Assembly (NCBI GenBank): GCA_027071965.1
Contig: JALSYJ010000198.1
Coordinates: 1-11,210, forward strand
DNA: 11,210 nucleotides
Source: Robiginitomaculum sp.
GTDB taxonomy: Bacteria > Pseudomonadota > Alphaproteobacteria > Caulobacterales > Maricaulaceae
Reading direction: 5' to 3'
Shown: positions 1 through 7,260 of the stretch, piece by piece
Layout: each line of letters begins with the position of its first letter
Position numbering within the stretch: position 1 is the stretch's first letter
Notes under the pieces: generated by a model
Told to the model about the DNA's origin: nothing
Database searches by the model: none
What the model saw: only the letters and a program-made list of their open reading frames with translations
Position numbers and translations under genes: made by a program

Positions 1-59
1 CACTTTGTGGCAACAAACCTGTGCCGTACTCAGGAAAAAGCCGGTATAAAGAGCAAAAC

Positions 60-2060
60 ATGTCTGCACAACCTCAATTCAGCAAAACAGTTTCCAGGCC
101 AGCTTTTCGCCTGTCAGGTCATATTTCGGTTCCCGGCGACAAATCCATTTCGCACCGGGCATTAATTCTGGGGGCGCTGGCCAAAGGCACCAGCACCATT
201 CACGGTTTGCTTGAGGCTGAGGATATTATGGCTACCGCCAATGCCATACGAGCCTTAGGGGTCAAAGTAACTAAAAAGCCTTCCGGACAATGGCAGGTGG
301 AAGGGCGTGGGATGGCCGGGCTTGTCCCACCGTCAGCACCTCTTGATTTTGGAAATGCCGGAACCGGTGTGCGGTTGATGTTTGGTGTGGTCGCAGGACA
401 GGATTTAAGTGCCGAGTTCATCGGTGACCAAAGCCTTAGCCAAAGACCAATGGCACGGGTTCTTGATCCTTTGGAAAAAGTCGGGGCCAGTACCACAAGC
501 CAAAACGGATGCCTGCCAGTATTGATCACCGGCACGGCCAATCCACAAGCCATACAGCATAAATCACAGGTGGCCTCGGCGCAGATAAAATCAGCAATAT
601 TATTGGCGGGCCTAAATGCAAAAGGATCCACAATTATTACCGAGCCCGCTGCCAGCCGGGATCACACGGAAAATATGCTGCGGGCATTTGGGGCAAAGGT
701 ACAATCCTTGTCCCTTGCTGATGGCGCACAGCAGATAATCTTACATGGCCCGGCGCAATTGCAGGCCCAAGATATCACGGTGCCAGGAGATCCCTCCTCG
801 GCTGCATTTGCAATGGTGGCAGCATTAATCGTTCCGGGCAGTGATATTATCATCCAAAATGTAATGATTAACCCGACCAGAAACGGGCTTGTGCGCTGTT
901 TGCAAAGTGCGGGCTATGATGTTCAAACCAAAAACGAAAGAACAAATGCCGGGGAGCCTATCGCTGATCTTAGGGTACGATTTGGTTGTTCTGCGCCATT
1001 GTCTCCAGCACCAGAATCTGCGGTCAGCATGATTGACGAATATCCAATTGCAATGGTGCTGGCAGCTTTTGCCAAGGGAACCAGTCGCTTTGCTGGAATA
1101 GGCGAATTAAGGGTCAAGGAAAGTGACCGTATTGACGAAATGGCACATATGCTTCGGCAAAACGGGGTTACAGTTCGAACCGGTGATGATTGGATGGAAG
1201 TAGATGGCAATGGTGCGGTATTTGGGCCAAATCCACTCACTACCAGGGCACCAGTATTTGCCATTGACGGTGATCATCGAATTGCAATGAGCGCACTGGT
1301 TCTGGGCATGGGGGGATTCGTGCCAATGGCTATTGATGATGCAAACGCCATTGCCACATCCTATCCAACATTTATTGATGACATGCAAAAGCTGGGGGCA
1401 AGAATTTCTGTTGAACCAAACAGCCCGCCCCTGGTCATTGCTGTGGACGGGCCTTCGGCATCGGGCAAGGGAACATTGGCGCGCCTGCTGGCCAGGCAAT
1501 TTAATCTGCCCTATCTGGACACCGGCCTGCTTTATCGAGCTGCGGCAAAGGCGGCGCTTTGTGCCGGTATTAATTGGCACGACCAAAAGGCATTGGCTGA
1601 TATTGCCCGCCAACTTGTCCTGCCAATTGCCAATCCGGAGCAATTACGCACTGCCGAAATAGGAGCTGCAGCCTCCAAAATTGCAGCAGTTCCAGCGGTA
1701 AGAGAGGCTTTGCTTGAACTACAAAGGGAATTTGCACAAAACCCAAAGGGGGCCGTACTTGATGGCCGTGATATTGGCACGGTAATTTGCCCCGATGCAG
1801 ATGTAAAATTCTGGGTTACTGCCTCTGATCAGGTACGGGCCGAAAGAAGACGGTCTGAATTATTGCAAAGTGGACAGCAAATATCTTCTGAGCAGATGCT
1901 GGCCCAATTGCGCGAACGAGACGCCCGGGACGCCGGGCGCGGCTCCGCGCCAATGAAAAGAGCTGAAAATGCCTACTTGATTGATACCAGTAACTTGGCT
2001 ATAGACGCGGCGCTCCAGGTCGCCCGGCAACGGGTTGAACGGAATTTGGCTGATCGTTAG
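60..2060 (+). CDS. aroA-cmk: AroA-Cmk fusion: EPSP synthase joined to cytidylate kinase
   Basis: One uninterrupted 666-residue frame carries two complete enzymes. Residues about 1-450 are 3-phosphoshikimate 1-carboxyvinyltransferase (shikimate pathway). Visible motifs are VPGDKSISHR (24-33), LDFGNAGTG (95-103), SAQIKSAILLAGLN (173-186), SMIDEYP (323-329), RVKESDR (351-357) and DHRIAM (405-410). The whole resembles the CP4/class II type rather than E. coli AroA. Residues about 458-666 are cytidylate kinase (CMP/dCMP to the diphosphate): P-loop GPSASGKGT (464-472), YLDTG, LDGRDIGT (567-574) and the arginine-rich ERDARDAGRG segment. The linker is only about eight residues (SVEPNSPP). No ATG, GTG or TTG lies in frame between codon 442 and the P-loop strand, so separate kinase translation looks unlikely. 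The ATG at 60 is preferred to an in-frame GTG at 21 because family proteins start near here, but neither has a strong Shine-Dalgarno. As separate genes, aroA, cmk and rpsA are neighbours in many alphaproteobacteria. Confidence 0.95.
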   Translation: MSAQPQFSKTVSRPAFRLSGHISVPGDKSISHRALILGALAKGTSTIHGLLEAEDIMATANAIRALGVKVTKKPSGQWQVEGRGMAGLVPPSAPLDFGNAGTGVRLMFGVVAGQDLSAEFIGDQSLSQRPMARVLDPLEKVGASTTSQNGCLPVLITGTANPQAIQHKSQVASAQIKSAILLAGLNAKGSTIITEPAASRDHTENMLRAFGAKVQSLSLADGAQQIILHGPAQLQAQDITVPGDPSSAAFAMVAALIVPGSDIIIQNVMINPTRNGLVRCLQSAGYDVQTKNERTNAGEPIADLRVRFGCSAPLSPAPESAVSMIDEYPIAMVLAAFAKGTSRFAGIGELRVKESDRIDEMAHMLRQNGVTVRTGDDWMEVDGNGAVFGPNPLTTRAPVFAIDGDHRIAMSALVLGMGGFVPMAIDDANAIATSYPTFIDDMQKLGARISVEPNSPPLVIAVDGPSASGKGTLARLLARQFNLPYLDTGLLYRAAAKAALCAGINWHDQKALADIARQLVLPIANPEQLRTAEIGAAASKIAAVPAVREALLELQREFAQNPKGAVLDGRDIGTVICPDADVKFWVTASDQVRAERRRSELLQSGQQISSEQMLAQLRERDARDAGRGSAPMKRAENAYLIDTSNLAIDAALQVARQRVERNLADR

Positions 2061-2162
2061 GTGATCCTTGTTTGGAAACCACTTGATCGAAATTCAAACA
2101 GCCGAACCAAAGATTTGCGAACACCCTAATTTGAACCCCCTACATTGCATTTTGCGATGAGT

Positions 2163-2182
2163 CCGCCGGATATTCCGGTTGG
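2163..2182 (+). promoter_or_regulatory. Hairpin in the rpsA leader
   Basis: The 151-bp gap between cmk and rpsA contains a stem of CCGCCGGA against TCCGGT(T)GG with a TAT loop: eight pairs, one G-U pair and one bulged U. It sits about 30 nt before the rpsA start, followed by a pyrimidine-rich stretch and GAGAGA (2195-2200). No strong Shine-Dalgarno is visible at the usual distance. In E. coli, S1 represses its own mRNA through a structured leader with a poor Shine-Dalgarno, so a similar role is possible here; that is inference. No convincing sigma-70 promoter was found in the gap. The hairpin lacks an adjoining U tract, so it does not look like a terminator. Confidence 0.35.
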
Positions 2183-2211
2183 CCTTCCCTTTTTGAGAGA
2201 ACCTACCCGTT

Positions 2212-3924
2212 ATGACTGATCCTTCAACTACCGACAGCATGAACCCAACCACTGATGATTTTGCCGCAATGCTTGATGCCTCCATGGCCGGGCACGAAGT
2301 TTTGGAAGGTCGTGTTGTCAGCGGCCTTGTTTCTGCGATTGAAAATGAATTTGTAATTGTAGATGTAGGCTTAAAAACTGAAGGCCGCATTCCCATGCGC
2401 GAATTCTCAGAAGAAGAAGCAAAAAAAATTGAAGTGGGTGGCCGCGTTGATGTTTATGTGGATCGTGTGGAAAATGCCCTTGGCGATGCTATTTTGTCAC
2501 GGGAGAAGGCCAGACGCGAAGAAGCATGGGATATGATCGAAAAATCATTTGCCAAAGAAGAGCCTGTGGACGGCGTAATAGTTGGCCGGGTCAAAGGCGG
2601 ATTTACAGTTGACCTTGGCGGAGCCAGCGCGTTTTTGCCGGGTAGTCAGGTTGACATTCGTCCGGTACGCGACCTTGGGCCGTTAATGGGTTTGTCACAG
2701 CCATTTGCCGTATTAAAAATGGATCGCCCGCGCGGTAATATCGTAGTTTCGCGCAGGGCCATTATGGAAGAAAGCCGTGCTGAACAACGGGCTGAACTGA
2801 TCAATCAACTGCACGAAGGCGAAGTTCGCGAGGGCGTAGTCAAAAACATCACTGATTATGGTGCTTTTGTTGACCTTGGCGGGATTGATGGATTGCTGCA
2901 TGTAACCGATATGAGTTGGCGCCGGGTTAATCACCCAAGCCAGATATTAAACGTTGGCGATACGGTTAAGGTGCAGGTGGTTAAAATAAATCCTGACAGT
3001 CAGCGTATCTCTTTGGGTATGAAACAGCTAGAAGCAGATCCATGGGATGAAGTAGCTGCAAAATATCCGCCAGACTCACGCTTTACCGGACGAGTGACCA
3101 ACATCACCGAATATGGCGCATTTGTGGAACTGGAAGCAGGTATTGAAGGCCTGGTTCATGTGAGCGAAATGAGCTGGACCAAGAAAAACGTACACCCGGG
3201 TAAAATTGTCTCCACATCGCAAGAAGTAGAAGTGGTGGTTTTAGAAGTGGATCAGGACAAGCGCCGGATATCTTTGGGTATCAAGCAGTGTGCTGATAAT
3301 CCATGGGATGCCTTTGCTGCTGCCAACCCTGTTGGCTCCACCGTAACCGGCGAAATCCGTAATATTACTGAGTTCGGTCTTTTTATTGGGCTCGATGGCA
3401 TGATTGACGGCATGGTTCACCTCTCAGACCTTGACTGGAACCGTTCTGGTGAAGAAGCTATGGCCGATTACAAGAAAGGCGACACGGTAACCGCCAAAGT
3501 CCTTGATATTGATACTGACAAGGAACGGGTATCCTTGGGCATCAAGCAGATGGAAAATGATGAAGTTGCCGACGGCAGCTTTAAGCGCGGAGCCACAGTT
3601 ACTTGTGTGGTTAGCGAGATTACTTCTGGCGGTATTGAAGTAACATTGGGCGATGACAATAAAATCAAGGCATTCATTCGCAAATCAGATTTGTCGCGTG
3701 ACCGCGCCGAGCAAAGACCAGAACGCTTTGCCGTGGGTGATAAGGTTGATGCCCGCATTACCAGCATTGACAAGAATACTCGCCGCATGTCGCTTTCAAT
3801 CAAGGCATTGGAAGTGGCTCAGGAAAAAGAAGCCATCGAGCAATATGGGTCTTCCGACTCAGGTGCTTCTCTTGGTGATATCCTTGGAGAGGCCCTAAAA
3901 GGAGCTTCTGACGATAAAGATTAA
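2212..3924 (+). CDS. rpsA: 30S ribosomal protein S1
   Basis: This 570-residue protein has six OB-fold S1 repeats, at roughly residues 30-98, 115-180, 201-271, 285-358, 372-444 and 458-530. Repeats 3 to 5 carry the classic NITxYGAFV or NITEFGLFI strand and end in RISLGMKQ, RISLGIKQ or RVSLGIKQ. Repeats 1 and 2 are the divergent ribosome-docking type. The length matches proteobacterial S1 (about 557-570). S1 binds single-stranded mRNA on the small subunit and helps load leaders that lack strong Shine-Dalgarno sequences or are structured. The C-terminal tail is acidic (ASDDKD). The ATG at 2212 is supported by the typical alphaproteobacterial N-terminus, but upstream there is only a weak GAGAGA. 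The gene lies directly after cmk, its usual neighbour, and ends at a strong terminator. Confidence 0.98.
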   Translation: MTDPSTTDSMNPTTDDFAAMLDASMAGHEVLEGRVVSGLVSAIENEFVIVDVGLKTEGRIPMREFSEEEAKKIEVGGRVDVYVDRVENALGDAILSREKARREEAWDMIEKSFAKEEPVDGVIVGRVKGGFTVDLGGASAFLPGSQVDIRPVRDLGPLMGLSQPFAVLKMDRPRGNIVVSRRAIMEESRAEQRAELINQLHEGEVREGVVKNITDYGAFVDLGGIDGLLHVTDMSWRRVNHPSQILNVGDTVKVQVVKINPDSQRISLGMKQLEADPWDEVAAKYPPDSRFTGRVTNITEYGAFVELEAGIEGLVHVSEMSWTKKNVHPGKIVSTSQEVEVVVLEVDQDKRRISLGIKQCADNPWDAFAAANPVGSTVTGEIRNITEFGLFIGLDGMIDGMVHLSDLDWNRSGEEAMADYKKGDTVTAKVLDIDTDKERVSLGIKQMENDEVADGSFKRGATVTCVVSEITSGGIEVTLGDDNKIKAFIRKSDLSRDRAEQRPERFAVGDKVDARITSIDKNTRRMSLSIKALEVAQEKEAIEQYGSSDSGASLGDILGEALKGASDDKD

Positions 3925-3953
3925 TGGCGTTGTATTTTTATCAGACTCTTGAG

Positions 3954-3984
3954 AAAAGGATCGGAAATTCCGATCCTTTTTTTT
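3954..3984 (+). terminator. Intrinsic terminator after rpsA
   Basis: A 12-bp perfect stem, AAAAGGATCGGA with TCCGATCCTTTT, encloses an AAT loop and runs into eight T residues (3977-3984). It begins 29 bp after the rpsA stop codon. The A-rich 5' arm gives some bidirectional potential, but no gene on the other strand would use it. Confidence 0.93.
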
Positions 3985-4004
3985 AGAAGTATTGCAGATC
4001 AATT

Positions 4005-4022
4005 CGTCAAGACGTATTGACG
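4005..4022. promoter_or_regulatory. 18-bp near-perfect dyad upstream of ihfB
   Basis: CGTCAAGACGTATTGACG matches its own reverse complement at 16 of 18 positions, the only mismatched pair being the G at 4011 and the A at 4016. It lies in the gap between the rpsA terminator and ihfB, about 80 bp before the ihfB start. No T tract follows, so it looks more like a protein-binding dyad than a terminator. A very weak promoter match (TTGCAG at 3992, 17 bp, TATTGA at 4015) would place the dyad over the -10 box. I do not recognise a regulator for it; the role is inference. Confidence 0.35.
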
Positions 4023-4102
4023 CGCGCAAGGTCAAAATGCCAGTTTTACTGCAGAGTGGACGATATTACAAAGTATCCGAATCAAACGAGGACATGTGAA
4101 AT

Positions 4103-4393
4103 ATGATAAAATCTGAATTGATCGCGCAATTAACCGAGGAAAACCCCCATTTATTTCAGCGGGACATCGAACGGATTGTTGCGAGTATATTTGAAGAGAT
4201 CACCAAGGCGCTGGAAAGTGGTGGCCGGGTTGAGTTGCGTGGCTTTGGCGCCTTTTCTGTTCGCCACCGCGCACCTCGTATTGGCCGCAACCCCAAATCG
4301 GGCGAATCGGTTGATGTTCCTGCCAAATCAGTTCCGTTTTTCAAAGCTGGCAAGGAATTGCGCCAACGGGTTGATGCTTCTATGCAGCAATAA
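4103..4393 (+). CDS. ihfB: Integration host factor, beta subunit
   Basis: The 96-residue protein is a DNA-bending HU/IHF-family subunit of the length usual for IHF beta. Key signs are the N-terminal MIKSELIAQL, the core RGFGAFSVRHR (46-56), the arm RIGRNPKSGESV (59-70) with the intercalating proline at residue 64, and the VPFFKAGKELRQRV tail. These fit IHF beta better than HU or IHF alpha. It pairs with IhfA to bend DNA at promoters, replication origins and recombination sites. A GAGGA Shine-Dalgarno (about 4088-4092) lies 10 bp before the ATG. Placement right after rpsA is conserved across many proteobacteria. With the rpsA terminator upstream, it should have its own promoter in the 3985-4102 interval. 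Confidence 0.96.
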   Translation: MIKSELIAQLTEENPHLFQRDIERIVASIFEEITKALESGGRVELRGFGAFSVRHRAPRIGRNPKSGESVDVPAKSVPFFKAGKELRQRVDASMQQ

Positions 4394-4478
4394 TATTTAC
4401 ACGCAGCCCACTGCTGGATTTGTCTATGCAGTTGATGGCTTGCAAAAAAAATAATTTCAGGTCATTTTGATCTGTAAC

Positions 4479-4512
4479 AAGGCACTTGCTAAGGCGGGTG
4501 CCTTTTTATTTT
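4479..4512 (+). terminator. Terminator or attenuator hairpin abutting the trpF ribosome-binding site
   Basis: An 11-bp stem, AAGGCACTTGC against GCGGGTGCCTT (two G-U pairs, UAAG loop), is followed by TTTTTATTTT. It could simply end the ihfB transcript. However, its T tract ends at 4512 and the trpF Shine-Dalgarno AAGGA begins at 4514. No promoter fits between them, so a trpF transcript must either read through this hairpin or start inside it. The hairpin shape is directly visible; conditional attenuation is inference. The 85 bp between the ihfB stop and the stem contain no tryptophan-rich leader peptide and no clear promoter. Confidence 0.75.
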
Positions 4513-4526
4513 CAAGGAACTCCAAT

Positions 4527-5168
4527 ATGGTAGCTATCAAGATTTGCGGCATTACCGATCAAGCCGGACTGCAAACAGCCTTGACCTTGAAAGTAGACCG
4601 TATTGGCCTGGTGTTCGCCAAAACCAGCCCGCGATATCTTAGTCTGGAATCGGCTGACCTTCTGGCGCAACAGGCCCGGGGCAAAATCAAAATAGTAGCG
4701 GTCTTTGTTGACCCTGGAGACAAATTGCTTCGGCGGGTCGTCGAGACTGTGCGCCCAGATTTTTTGCAATTACACGGTAAGGAGGCGCCCAAAAGGGTGC
4801 GCAGTGTGTGGAAACAGTTTCATATTCCGATCATAAAGGCCTGCGCAGTTTCCAGCATCAGGGATATCAATGATGCTGATCGCTATGCCACAAGCGCATC
4901 CGAGTTTTTATTTGATACCAGGCCGGTGGCAGGATCTTCGCGCGAAGGCGGCCTTGGGCAGGCATTTGACTGGTCATTCCTTAAAGGCAAAAGCCCGGCC
5001 CGGCCCTATTTGCTGGCCGGTGGCTTAAATGCGAAAAATGTTGGCACGGCTTTGGCTGTAACTGGTGCGGACATGGTTGATGTTTCGTCTGGTGTTGAAA
5101 GCAGTGTCGGCGTAAAAGACCCTGTTTTGATGCAAGAATTTTGTGAAGCAGTGCGGAAACAGCAATGA
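4527..5168 (+). CDS. trpF: Phosphoribosylanthranilate isomerase
   Basis: This 213-residue TIM-barrel enzyme converts N-(5'-phosphoribosyl)anthranilate to CdRP in tryptophan synthesis. Motifs are KICGIT (5-10) with the catalytic cysteine C7, FLQLHG (79-84), FLFDT with the general acid D130, GGLGQAFDW (141-149), LAGGLNAKNV (163-172) and the phosphate-gripping DVSSGVES (185-192). The frame stays open upstream to 4467, but the ATG at 4527 is chosen: it has AAGGA eight bases before it and gives the standard N-terminus, while the extra 20 codons would run through the terminator-like hairpin. The stop codon overlaps the trpB start by four bases (ATGA), suggesting translational coupling. Confidence 0.96.
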   Translation: MVAIKICGITDQAGLQTALTLKVDRIGLVFAKTSPRYLSLESADLLAQQARGKIKIVAVFVDPGDKLLRRVVETVRPDFLQLHGKEAPKRVRSVWKQFHIPIIKACAVSSIRDINDADRYATSASEFLFDTRPVAGSSREGGLGQAFDWSFLKGKSPARPYLLAGGLNAKNVGTALAVTGADMVDVSSGVESSVGVKDPVLMQEFCEAVRKQQ

Positions 5169-6373
5169 CTGATAATCCATGGAATAATTCCCCGGACACA
5201 GAGGGCCGCTTTGGCGGGTTTGGCGGCAGATTCATCCCTGAGACCCTGATGCCTTTGGTGCTGGAGTTGGAGGGCGCATGGCAGGAGGCAAAAACCGATC
5301 CTGACTTTATTGCCCAGATGGACGGCCTGCTCAAAGATTATGTAGGAAGACCCAGTGCTGTTTATCATGCAATGCGTCTCTCAGAACATTTTGACGGAGC
5401 AAAAATCTGGTTCAAGCGTGATGAGCTAAATCACACCGGCGCTCATAAAATCAATAACTGTCTGGGGCAGGTATTATTGGCCCGGCGCATGGGCAAAACC
5501 CGGATTATTGCTGAAACCGGTGCTGGTCAACACGGAGTGGCCACAGCAACGGTGGCAGCCCGTTTTGGTTTGGAGTGTGTCGTCTTTATGGGATCAAAAG
5601 ACATTGAGCGTCAAAAGCCGAATGTCTTTAGAATGAAGTTATTGGGCGCAAAAATCATTCCGGTAACTTCGGGCACCGGCACCCTGAAAGACGCAATGAA
5701 TGAGGCCTTACGTGATTGGGTAACCCATGTGGACGAAACATTTTACGTCATCGGCACCGCAGCAGGCCCGCATCCCTATCCACAGATGGTTCGTGACTTA
5801 CAATCGGTAATTGGCCGTGAAGCACGGGCACAGATTGTGGAGCGCGAAGGGCGTCTTCCTGATGCATGTGTGGCCTGTATTGGCGGCGGCTCTAATGCTA
5901 TTGGACTGTTTTATCCGTTCTTGAACGACAAGAATGTACGATTGATCGGGGTCGAAGCCGCAGGACGTGGATTGCAGAGCAATGAGCACGCTGCTTCCCT
6001 GACCGGTGGCGAGCCGGGAATTTTACACGGAAATCGAACCTATCTGCTACAAGATGATGATGGTCAGATTGCTGATGCTCATTCTATATCTGCCGGACTT
6101 GATTATCCGGGCATTGGCCCTGAACACTCGTATTTGCATGATATCGGTCGCGCCGAATATTTAAGCGCTACAGATGAAGAGGCATTGGACGCATTTCAGC
6201 TATGCACACGTCTTGAAGGCATCATCCCGGCTCTGGAGCCTGCTCATGCACTGGCACGGGTTGGTGATCTGGCCAAAGAGATGGGCAAGGATGGTCTTAT
6301 ACTTATGAATATGTGCGGACGTGGGGATAAGGACGTATTTGCCGTTGCAGATCATTTGGGGGTTGAGTTATGA
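5165..6373 (+). CDS. trpB: Tryptophan synthase, beta subunit
   Basis: This 402-residue PLP enzyme condenses indole with serine to give tryptophan. Visible features are the N-terminal GRFGGFGGRFIPETLM, LNHTGAHKINN with the PLP lysine at K95, AETGAGQHG (116-124) with the catalytic glutamate E117, the phosphate-binding GGGSNAIG (240-247), and the C-terminal SGRGDKD-like motif, here CGRGDKD. Length is normal for the TrpB1 type that partners TrpA. It starts inside the trpF stop (ATGA) and its own stop overlaps trpA in the same way. This fits a tightly coupled trpFBA cluster whose products form the alpha2-beta2 channelling complex. Confidence 0.98.
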   Translation: MTDNPWNNSPDTEGRFGGFGGRFIPETLMPLVLELEGAWQEAKTDPDFIAQMDGLLKDYVGRPSAVYHAMRLSEHFDGAKIWFKRDELNHTGAHKINNCLGQVLLARRMGKTRIIAETGAGQHGVATATVAARFGLECVVFMGSKDIERQKPNVFRMKLLGAKIIPVTSGTGTLKDAMNEALRDWVTHVDETFYVIGTAAGPHPYPQMVRDLQSVIGREARAQIVEREGRLPDACVACIGGGSNAIGLFYPFLNDKNVRLIGVEAAGRGLQSNEHAASLTGGEPGILHGNRTYLLQDDDGQIADAHSISAGLDYPGIGPEHSYLHDIGRAEYLSATDEEALDAFQLCTRLEGIIPALEPAHALARVGDLAKEMGKDGLILMNMCGRGDKDVFAVADHLGVEL

Positions 6374-7167
6374 GCATCAGCCGAATCGAAGCTGCCTTTG
6401 CCAAATGCGCTAATGCTGACCACAGCGCCTTTGTGGCATATATGATGGCTGGCGACCCAGATCTTGCTCAATCAAGAGAGCTGCTTATGGGATTGCCCGA
6501 TGCCGGAGCAGATATTGTCGAGCTCGGCATGCCGTTTTCTGACCCTGTTGCCGAAGGCCCGACCATTCAACAGGCTGCGCAACGCTCTTTATTGGTCAGA
6601 ACCAAAATGCAAGACGTATTGGCGCTGGCCGCTGATTTTAGGGAAGTTCATTCTGATACACCGCTTATTTTAATGGGTTACGCCAACCCGGTGCATCATA
6701 TGGGCTGGAGCAAATTTGCCCGACTTGCAGCCAAATCCGGGGTGGATGGTCTGATTATTGTAGACCTGCCACCAGAAGAAAGCCAGCCGCTGGCCATGGC
6801 GCTGGCAGATAATGATATTGCCCTTATCAGGCTAATTGCCCCAACCACTAAAGGGGCACGCTTGCAGCAGGTACTTAGCGGGGTTAGTGGCTTTGTTTAT
6901 TACGTTTCAATAACCGGCGTTACCGGCGCAGCAATTCCTGATCAGCAGCAAGTTGCAAGGGCAGTAAAAGACATAAAACTACATACCGGGCTTCCTGTTG
7001 CTGTGGGTTTTGGGGTGCGGGATCCGCAAACTGCAAAAACAATAGCTGATTGCGCTGATGGCGTTGTGGTGGGAAGCGCAATAGTTTCACAAATGCACAA
7101 AAAAGGCGCTAGTTCTGCTTTGGAATTGGTGAAAAAGCTGGCTGAAGCTGCTCATGGCAATATCTAA
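6370..7167 (+). CDS. trpA: Tryptophan synthase, alpha subunit
   Basis: This 265-residue TIM barrel cleaves indole-3-glycerol phosphate to indole, which passes to TrpB. Motifs are VELGMPFSDPVAEGPTIQ (50-67), LILMGYANPV, VDGLIIVDLPPEE, GFVYYVSITGVTGA and VAVGFGVRDPQTA, with VVVGSAIV near the end. Catalytic glutamate E51 (E. coli E49) is present. The position of E. coli catalytic Asp60 is occupied by glutamate here (E62, codon GAA at 6553-6555). From memory, some alphaproteobacterial TrpA proteins share this change, so the enzyme is probably active. The start overlaps the trpB stop by ATGA. A 93-bp gap follows before the DUF2147 gene. Confidence 0.97.
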   Translation: MSISRIEAAFAKCANADHSAFVAYMMAGDPDLAQSRELLMGLPDAGADIVELGMPFSDPVAEGPTIQQAAQRSLLVRTKMQDVLALAADFREVHSDTPLILMGYANPVHHMGWSKFARLAAKSGVDGLIIVDLPPEESQPLAMALADNDIALIRLIAPTTKGARLQQVLSGVSGFVYYVSITGVTGAAIPDQQQVARAVKDIKLHTGLPVAVGFGVRDPQTAKTIADCADGVVVGSAIVSQMHKKGASSALELVKKLAEAAHGNI

Positions 7168-7260
7168 CACCATCTACGGACAGGTTTACCAAGAATGCTG
7201 GACGAGCAATGATCTGATCTGCTATTGTTTTTTCACCAATAATTTTCCAGGAAAGCTATT

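Noticed and set aside
21..59. GTG start at 21 extending AroA by 13 residues
   Set aside because: The added residues do not resemble EPSP synthase N-termini and there is no Shine-Dalgarno before the GTG. The ATG at 60 gives a normal family start.
923..1643. Long open frames on the minus strand opposite aroA-cmk
   Set aside because: Both strands cannot be coding to this extent; the plus-strand frame has unambiguous enzyme motifs, while the antisense translations resemble no family I know.
4076..4092. IHF binding site for ihfB autoregulation (AATCAA core)
   Set aside because: The 3' half of the IHF consensus (TTR after four bases) is absent here and at the other ATCAA near 3999.
4426..4470. 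Short 14-codon frame upstream of the trpF hairpin as a trp leader peptide
   Set aside because: It encodes no tryptophan, has no Shine-Dalgarno, and I found no alternative pairing that would link its translation to the hairpin.
7205..7234. Weak terminator after trpA (AGCA...TGCT followed by ATTGTTTTTT)
   Set aside because: Only four strong pairs with an irregular interior; too unstable to support as a terminator.
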